Assembly: GCA_041658725.1 (NCBI GenBank)
Contig: JBAZZQ010000065.1
Location: forward strand, 1 to 20,831
Length of the DNA stretch: 20,831 nt
Reading direction: 5' to 3'
Source: JBAZZQ01 sp041658725
GTDB taxonomy: Bacteria > Planctomycetota > Phycisphaerae > JAAYCJ01
How positions within the stretch are numbered: the first letter of the stretch is position 1; each line of letters opens with the position of its first letter. Of the stretch, positions 15,848-20,831 are shown in pieces. Position numbers and translations under genes: made by a program. The notes below the pieces were generated by a model. The model saw nothing but the letters and a program-made list of their open reading frames with translations, had not been told where the DNA came from and searched no databases.

Positions 15848-15908
15848 GCATAAATTGCGAAGATTTTTCAGCGGAGGCAATACGGTGGCGATAACGAAAA
15901 GGGAAACG

Positions 15909-18900
15909 ATGGTTAAGACGAGGACACGTTACTTATCGGTATTGTCGTTATCGGGGAGACATCTGCTAAAATTTATCCTGGTTGTTTTTCTTTTAGTGGC
16001 TGCGGTTACAACACAAGCTCAGGTGAACGTGGCCCTTCACCGCCCGTACACATGGAACGTTGCCCCAAGCTATTCGTTGTGTACCGATTCGGGAGACTCC
16101 ACCCAATTGACAGATGGTGTGTTCAGCCCTTCCGATCCTATGTGGATGTTTTGGACCAGCATGTCCACCGTCGGGTGGGTGGATGGAACCGGGGCGATTG
16201 TTTTGACGTTGGACCTGGGGCAACTCGAACCGATCAATAGCATTTCCTTTCGCACCGCGGGTGGTTCCTCCGGCGTCAGCCATCCCGCTTTCATCGATGT
16301 CTGGACGAGCAGTGACAATGCGACCTACGACTATCGGGGCGAGTTGTTTTCGATGGCTTGGGCTAATGATTATCCAATAAGCAATTCGACCATCCATCGG
16401 ACAACAGGGGTGTATCGCTACCTGGCCGATAATCTGACGTTGGCCGGCCGATACGTTAAGTTGGCGGTTTACCGCGGCAGCGGTTATATGTTCTGCGATG
16501 AAATGGAGGTGTTTCGGGGGGCTTTCGATCCCAACACGGTTCCGCAGAGTTCTACTCGTCTGAGCGGCACCTCGGATTTTGCGACGTGGTCCAGAACCAA
16601 GCGGTACGATCCGGTTGCCCGTGTTCGCATGTTGATGGACCTTCAGGAACTGGAGAGTCACCCCCTGGCCGGGACGTATGCTACCCAGATACAGAATCTG
16701 CGTCAGCAGGTGTTGAGCATGGCCCGAATCAATTCGCTGGATATGACCCTGGGCGTGCCTTATACGTCGCTGCATCAAAGCATCTGGGCGTTGAACGGGG
16801 AGATGGATCATGCCCTAAATCCCTCTCTGGGCCGATCAGACTTCAGGGTTTCTCCCGCCCAGTTGTATCAACCGTTGCATCCGTTCAATTCCGATAACGT
16901 TACCGGCACCGGAACGATCGACATTCAGATGCTCGGCAATGAATCCAGGTCCGCCGCGGTCAACATCACCAATGATACCAACGCTGCCAAGACAGTTGCC
17001 ATAACACTCACCGGGTTCGGAAATTCGCTGCCAACGAACAGTGTAACGCTACACGTGGTGAGATTTACCGAAGCCCAGGAACGTTTCATCGCAAGTACCG
17101 CCCTGGTCAACGCGACCGGCGCCGGGAACAACGCCTGGACTTGTACGCTGCCTGCTGGAGCCGTAAGCCAACTCTGGCTGACGGTAAATTCGGAAAATGT
17201 TCCCAATGGGGAGTATTCAGGGCAACTGGAAATAACCCCCGCCGGAGGCTCGACAATGATCACGCTAGTAACGGTTAAAGTCTACCGCGGACGTCTGCCG
17301 GATGTTCCCCTTGTGGAAGGTTTAACCTGGGATTATACGAGTCTTCCCGCCAGCTATAGTGTCATCACCGACCAAAACAATAATCTGGTCATGTCTCTGC
17401 TTGAAGAAAACCGGGTGCAGTCTCATTGGCTTGCCCCGAACGGGGTGTGCTCCACGTATGGGACATACAACTCGGATGGAACCTACAATGTACCGCCGAA
17501 TTTTGACCTCCTTAATAACTGGCTGAATGATTTGGCGGCAAGCGGCAAACCGACCAAACGATACTATATCTATTTGAACGCCGCGACGGAACCCTTTAAT
17601 ACCTACTACTCCGGCGGATTTGCGTTTGGAACACTCCAGTGGCAAACGGCGGTTAAAAGCTTCTTCCAGGCCTTTGTTCAGCAAATAGACAATCGAGGTT
17701 TGGACCGTAGTTCGTTTGTTTTCTGCATGTATGATGAGCCAAAAGGGAACTCGACGGATGGAATTGCCGCGGCTTATGGTCAAATGGCGAAGGAAGTCTC
17801 CCAGGAATTAAAAATATTCACCAACCCCCTCTACACGACGATCCCGTCGGATCAGGGCAGCTTGGACCTGTTAGCCGGCGCTGATATTATAATGCCCCAG
17901 TTGGATTGTTTACTGGGCAACACGAACCTTTACAACTACTATAAAAATCTACAGTCCCAGGGCAAGGAACTGGGTGCCTTCAAATGTCAGGAAGGTGGAT
18001 TGTACAGGGGCACGGAGAGTTATTTTCGATCGCTGGCGTGGAACGCCGCACTGTACGGGCTGGATCACATTGGAGTCTGGGCGGCACTGAATGAGAATTG
18101 GAGCACCACATGGGACGATTTTCGCGCTCAATTCAACTACGAAATGATTTTTGCCAACCCCACCAGTGTCACCCTATCCAAGACCCTTACCGCCTGGCGG
18201 GATGGAATCCAGGACTGCGAGTATTTCCGTCTTCTGGAATCCACCATTGGGCAATGCGAAGCGATGGGAGTGCCCGCGTCCTTCACTCTTTGGGCCGAGA
18301 GCAAAATTACGGGACGGGCGGCCAGTGCCCTTTCCAGCGGCCAATACGACCAGGAAAGAATACAGCTTCTTGAACCCCTCGCCCAACTGTCCACGGTAAT
18401 GCCCAAGGATCACCTGTATTTTCATGAAGACTTCAATTCCGGCCAGTTGGACCCCTCGAGGTTTAGCCTGATCGATCCCAATCCGTCTGCCCAAACCACC
18501 GTTACGTCGGGTAAACTGCAGGTCAGGTGCACCGAGGAGATTATTACCACCCAGGCGTTCCCGCTGAGTGACGGCGAAATCACGTTTACCGCGATGATGG
18601 GCCAGCAGGGAGCGGAAGACGGTCATATCCTCAAGGTCTATAACAGTGACAAGTCGCAATACCTGAAGTTCGTCTGCGAGGAAGCAGGCGGCGGGCAATT
18701 ATGCGTCTCTTTGCGCAGGATGGCTTCGGATGGGACTACGTTGGCCGTGTATTTTGACACGATTATCACGGGAAATCTTTCGACCGAGGCCAAGATGCTC
18801 GTTCTGAACATCGATTCGACGGAACTGGAGCTGTCAATCGTTTATCCCGATAGCGCGGTCGGCGGAGTCTCCCCTAAACGACTGCTTTACCAGGGCGCCA

Positions 18901-19469
18901 ATTCCTTGAATTGGACTTTCAACGAAATATTCTTCGCGATGTCAAACAACAATCTTTCTGCCGATTCCATGACCGTATGGGACGATGTTTATGTCTCGCA
19001 AATTCCCGGACCGGTAACCGTCAAGGGCACAGTTACGCTGGGTGATTTTACGGACAACGTTACCACCGTTCCGGTGATCATTGAAATCCGCGATGTCGAT
19101 AATGTGACTGCCCTTGAGACGCACACGGTTCATTTAACCTCCGTCGGCTCGTATGTCTTCAATACGTCTCTAACCGGTATGTATGACTTGACGGCTAAGG
19201 CATCACACTGGCTTCGCCAAAAACAGTCTGACATCGAGCTGAGCGTCGGAGCGGATGTGACCGTCGACTTTTTGGGCTTGGTCAACGGTGACTGCGACGG
19301 CGACAACGAGATCACTTCGATTGATCTGTCGATCATATTATCAGCCATGGACATTATGGTCGGTGATCCACAGTTTGACAAAAGGGCAGATCTGGATGCA
19401 GATACTCAGGTTACCTCAACCGATCTATCGATCCTTTTAACCAATATGACCGTGGTAGGGAATCCGTGA
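15909..19469 (+). CDS. Secreted GH123/DUF4091-like protein with discoidin-like, LamG-like and dockerin-like modules
   Basis: A 1186-residue exported protein. The ATG at 15909 is chosen because it has an AGGGAAA site, begins a good signal peptide (basic start, then LLKFILVVFLLVAAVTTQA, cleavage after about 37) and lies after promoter and operator. Modules in order: a discoidin/F5-8-type-C-like domain (about 38-204); a beta-sandwich (about 330-460); a TIM-barrel part (about 465-770) with FCMYDEP (Asp609, Glu610), the Asp-Glu pair expected in GH123; and the DUF4091 signature AWRDGIQDCEYF at about 763-774. Then come a LamG-like domain (about 836-1030), a carboxypeptidase-regulatory-like beta domain (1034-1121), and a dockerin-like C-terminus with two calcium-loop repeats (NGDCDGDNEITSIDL at about 1126 and ADLDADTQVTSTDL at about 1160). 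GH123 enzymes release beta-GalNAc; that activity here is inferred. Confidence 0.82.
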   Translation: MVKTRTRYLSVLSLSGRHLLKFILVVFLLVAAVTTQAQVNVALHRPYTWNVAPSYSLCTDSGDSTQLTDGVFSPSDPMWMFWTSMSTVGWVDGTGAIVLTLDLGQLEPINSISFRTAGGSSGVSHPAFIDVWTSSDNATYDYRGELFSMAWANDYPISNSTIHRTTGVYRYLADNLTLAGRYVKLAVYRGSGYMFCDEMEVFRGAFDPNTVPQSSTRLSGTSDFATWSRTKRYDPVARVRMLMDLQELESHPLAGTYATQIQNLRQQVLSMARINSLDMTLGVPYTSLHQSIWALNGEMDHALNPSLGRSDFRVSPAQLYQPLHPFNSDNVTGTGTIDIQMLGNESRSAAVNITNDTNAAKTVAITLTGFGNSLPTNSVTLHVVRFTEAQERFIASTALVNATGAGNNAWTCTLPAGAVSQLWLTVNSENVPNGEYSGQLEITPAGGSTMITLVTVKVYRGRLPDVPLVEGLTWDYTSLPASYSVITDQNNNLVMSLLEENRVQSHWLAPNGVCSTYGTYNSDGTYNVPPNFDLLNNWLNDLAASGKPTKRYYIYLNAATEPFNTYYSGGFAFGTLQWQTAVKSFFQAFVQQIDNRGLDRSSFVFCMYDEPKGNSTDGIAAAYGQMAKEVSQELKIFTNPLYTTIPSDQGSLDLLAGADIIMPQLDCLLGNTNLYNYYKNLQSQGKELGAFKCQEGGLYRGTESYFRSLAWNAALYGLDHIGVWAALNENWSTTWDDFRAQFNYEMIFANPTSVTLSKTLTAWRDGIQDCEYFRLLESTIGQCEAMGVPASFTLWAESKITGRAASALSSGQYDQERIQLLEPLAQLSTVMPKDHLYFHEDFNSGQLDPSRFSLIDPNPSAQTTVTSGKLQVRCTEEIITTQAFPLSDGEITFTAMMGQQGAEDGHILKVYNSDKSQYLKFVCEEAGGGQLCVSLRRMASDGTTLAVYFDTIITGNLSTEAKMLVLNIDSTELELSIVYPDSAVGGVSPKRLLYQGANSLNWTFNEIFFAMSNNNLSADSMTVWDDVYVSQIPGPVTVKGTVTLGDFTDNVTTVPVIIEIRDVDNVTALETHTVHLTSVGSYVFNTSLTGMYDLTAKASHWLRQKQSDIELSVGADVTVDFLGLVNGDCDGDNEITSIDLSIILSAMDIMVGDPQFDKRADLDADTQVTSTDLSILLTNMTVVGNP

Positions 19470-19488
19470 TCTTTATAATTTTCATCTA

Positions 19489-19516
19489 TTGACTTTTATA
19501 TATTTTTTATTACAAT
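19489..19516 (+). promoter_or_regulatory. Promoter of the lacI-like gene
   Basis: TTGACT (19489-19494), a 16-base spacer and TACAAT (19511-19516) form the best sigma-70-like promoter in the window. The inferred start is near 19524, at the first bases of operator O3, giving a leader of about 53 bases. Binding of the gene's own product here would give negative autoregulation. Confidence 0.7.
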
Positions 19517-19524
19517 ATAGGCAT

Positions 19525-19540
19525 GAACATACGTATGTTC
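19525..19540. promoter_or_regulatory. LacI-type operator O3, perfect 16-bp palindrome
   Basis: GAACATACGTATGTTC, identical to O1, ends 36 bases before the ATG of the lacI-like gene and directly overlaps the expected transcription start. This links the palindrome to that regulator. Confidence 0.8.
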
Positions 19541-19576
19541 AACAAAATCAATAAAGTTTAATGGGAAAAACTGATA

Positions 19577-20635
19577 ATGGCCTCAACCATCAAAGAAATC
19601 GCGATTAAGGCAGGAGTTAGCCATTCGACCGTATCCCGGCTATTGAGCGGGGACCAGCAGTTGAGGATTTCAGAGACGAAGGCTCGGGAAATCCGGGAGG
19701 TTATTAAAAAAAGCGGGGGATGTCAGCCACATCGAACGGCTCGGGGACTGGTGTCCCGCCGGGCCGAAGTGATAGTCTGGCCCATCAACAAAGATCAAAA
19801 AGAACAACTCTGGCATAGCTCCTATATCATTAAGACGACCATGGAAGGCGTGGAAGAAGTTCTGCGGGAAAACGGTTTTCGTCTGTCTGTTACGTTTTTT
19901 TCCGACCCCGATAAATTGACCGAGTTACCCTCGTTGTTTGATCGGCGGGATTTTGCGGACGGGGCTTTTCTGTCTTGGAGCATTGTTAACCGGGAACTGG
20001 CTCAGATTATTCTGGAAAAACGATACCCGCACGTGGGGTTGGATCCTGCCGTGGAAAATCTTGGGATTAATTGTGTCCTGGCTGACGAACTAACCGGGAT
20101 ATCCCAGGCGGTCAGCCATCTGGCTGATTGCGGGCATCGGCGGATCGGATTTATAGGTCGGTCCGTGCCCCTTCCCCGATTCGAGACTTTTCGAAAACTG
20201 GCCCTTAACCTGGGGCTGGAGATGCCGCAGGAGAATATCATTCTGGAACCTCTGGATTCAAGCAGCAGCCATTGGGAAACCGATGCCAGGAAACTGGGAA
20301 AAGATGCCTTTTCAAAACTGCTCAAACAGGGAAAATTTACAGCCGTATTCTGCGAAAATGATGCCTTCGCCTTCGGCGCCGTGGACGCGATGCGGGAACT
20401 GGGTATGGAACCGGGACACCAGATCAGTCTGGTGGGCTTCGACGACATCGAATCGGTGGGTTGGGTTCCCTTCGGAGAGCCTCTTTTGACTACTGTTCAT
20501 TATCCCTTGCGGGATATAGGTATTCGGGCGGCCCGGGTCCTTCTGGATCAGGTGATGAATGGCTGGCGGGAACCCAAGGTGGAGAGGGTCGAAACGAAAC
20601 TGGTGATCCGCAAAACAGTAGGTCAAGCATGTTAA
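19577..20635 (+). CDS. LacI-family transcriptional regulator
   Basis: A 352-residue regulator of the LacI/GalR family. The N-terminal helix-turn-helix reads STIKEIAIKAGVSHSTVSRL (residues 3-22), followed by LSG and a hinge helix region QPHRTARGL (about 49-57) whose Leu would enter the central CG step of the operator. The rest is a periplasmic-binding-protein-like sensor domain, ending with the conserved SLVGFDDIE and TTVHYPLRDIGIRAA blocks. The ligand is a sugar or sugar phosphate that cannot be named. It is the only regulator in the window, and the operator palindrome occurs before its own gene and in both divergent regions, so it likely controls itself and the surrounding operons as a repressor. 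The leader has only a weak ribosome site. Confidence 0.95.
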   Translation: MASTIKEIAIKAGVSHSTVSRLLSGDQQLRISETKAREIREVIKKSGGCQPHRTARGLVSRRAEVIVWPINKDQKEQLWHSSYIIKTTMEGVEEVLRENGFRLSVTFFSDPDKLTELPSLFDRRDFADGAFLSWSIVNRELAQIILEKRYPHVGLDPAVENLGINCVLADELTGISQAVSHLADCGHRRIGFIGRSVPLPRFETFRKLALNLGLEMPQENIILEPLDSSSSHWETDARKLGKDAFSKLLKQGKFTAVFCENDAFAFGAVDAMRELGMEPGHQISLVGFDDIESVGWVPFGEPLLTTVHYPLRDIGIRAARVLLDQVMNGWREPKVERVETKLVIRKTVGQAC

Positions 20636-20642
20636 GATTGTG

Positions 20643-20669
20643 TTTTAGGCAGGATGTTCCTGCTTAAAA
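20643..20669 (+). terminator. Strong hairpin after the lacI-like gene
   Basis: The arms TTTTAGGCAGGA (20643-20654) and TCCTGCTTAAAA (20658-20669) pair over 12 positions (one G-T) around the loop TGT, starting 7 bases after the stop codon. No T-run follows on the plus strand, so it may be a transcript-end or stability hairpin rather than a classical intrinsic terminator. Confidence 0.5.
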
Positions 20670-20708
20670 ATAAGTGGTGTTATTGATTTTTGAACAAGGA
20701 GACGAAAC

Positions 20709-20831
20709 ATGAAAAGAGTACTATTGGGAATGATGGTGTCAGGGCTAATTTTAACGCTTCTGGCGGGAACGGCATCGGCGACGATCCTTTTGTCGGAGGA
20801 TTTTGAAACCGGGTTTACGGATGGGATTTCC
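20709..20831 (+). CDS. 5' end of a secreted protein, cut by the window edge
   Basis: The ATG at 20709 follows an AAGGAGA ribosome site by 7 bases. The first 41 codons give a signal peptide (MKRVLLGMMVSGLILTLLAG then TASA, cleavage after about residue 24) and a mature start TILLSEDFETGFTDG. The S-E-D-F-E-T pattern often opens LamG/concanavalin-like secreted proteins of planctomycetes. The frame is open to the window end, so the product and its length are unknown. No copy of the LacI operator lies in the 73 bases between it and the regulator gene, so it may be expressed separately. Confidence 0.7.
   Translation, partial: MKRVLLGMMVSGLILTLLAGTASATILLSEDFETGFTDGIS

Noticed and set aside
15726..15908. 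Upstream extension of the GH123-like frame
   Set aside because: It runs through the promoter and operator, and the signal peptide begins only after the ATG at 15909.

Overview
The window reads as an accessory carbohydrate-use locus from a heterotrophic bacterium, most likely a planctomycete (Phycisphaerae-like) or a relative in the PVC group. This rests on gene content only: a secreted GH123/DUF4091-like protein ending in a dockerin-like module, a URO-D-family protein next to an FAD oxidoreductase, a Gfo/Idh/MocA dehydrogenase with an extra cysteine cluster, and a remnant of a pseudopilin-like gene. No rRNA, tRNA, CRISPR array or insertion sequence was seen.

Layout. (1) Positions 1-521 hold no intact gene, only a broken + strand pseudopilin-like remnant. 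(2) Positions 522-7506 are a tight minus-strand operon, in transcription order: URO-D-like protein, FAD-dependent oxidoreductase, alpha/beta hydrolase, GH36-like alpha-galactosidase, Gfo/Idh/MocA oxidoreductase. (3) Positions 7654-13879 are a plus-strand operon: clan GH-A glycosidase, CE7 acetyl esterase, cupin, KDPG-aldolase-like protein, MgtC/SapB membrane protein (reading frame broken near its start), PHP phosphoesterase, metallophosphoesterase. (4) Positions 13935-15646 are a minus-strand pair: BNR-repeat sialidase-like protein, then a D-lyxose-isomerase-like cupin. (5) Positions 15909-19469 (+) encode a secreted multidomain GH123-like protein with a C-terminal dockerin-like module. (6) Positions 19577-20635 (+) encode a LacI-family regulator, followed by a hairpin and then the start of another secreted protein cut by the window edge.

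The strongest unannotated signal is regulatory. A palindrome, GAACATACGTATGTTC, occurs perfectly twice (7582-7597 and 19525-19540) and once with a single change (15830-15845). Each copy lies 8 bases after a -10-like hexamer. The three copies sit in the divergent region 7507-7653, in the divergent region 15647-15908, and just before the lacI-like gene. The central CG step is typical of LacI-family operators. Read on the other strand, each cassette also forms a second promoter (TTGAAC, 17 bases, TATATT) whose -35 is built from the operator's arm. The likely model is one local regulator that represses itself and both divergent gene pairs until a sugar is present.

Taken together, the genes suggest that an acetylated, galactose-containing or amino-sugar-containing glycan is attacked outside the cell by the secreted GH123-like protein. 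Its oligosaccharides would then be deacetylated, cleaved and oxidised or isomerised in the cytoplasm, with an aldolase step at the end. No sugar transporter lies in the window, so uptake must be encoded elsewhere. The substrate cannot be read from the sequence.
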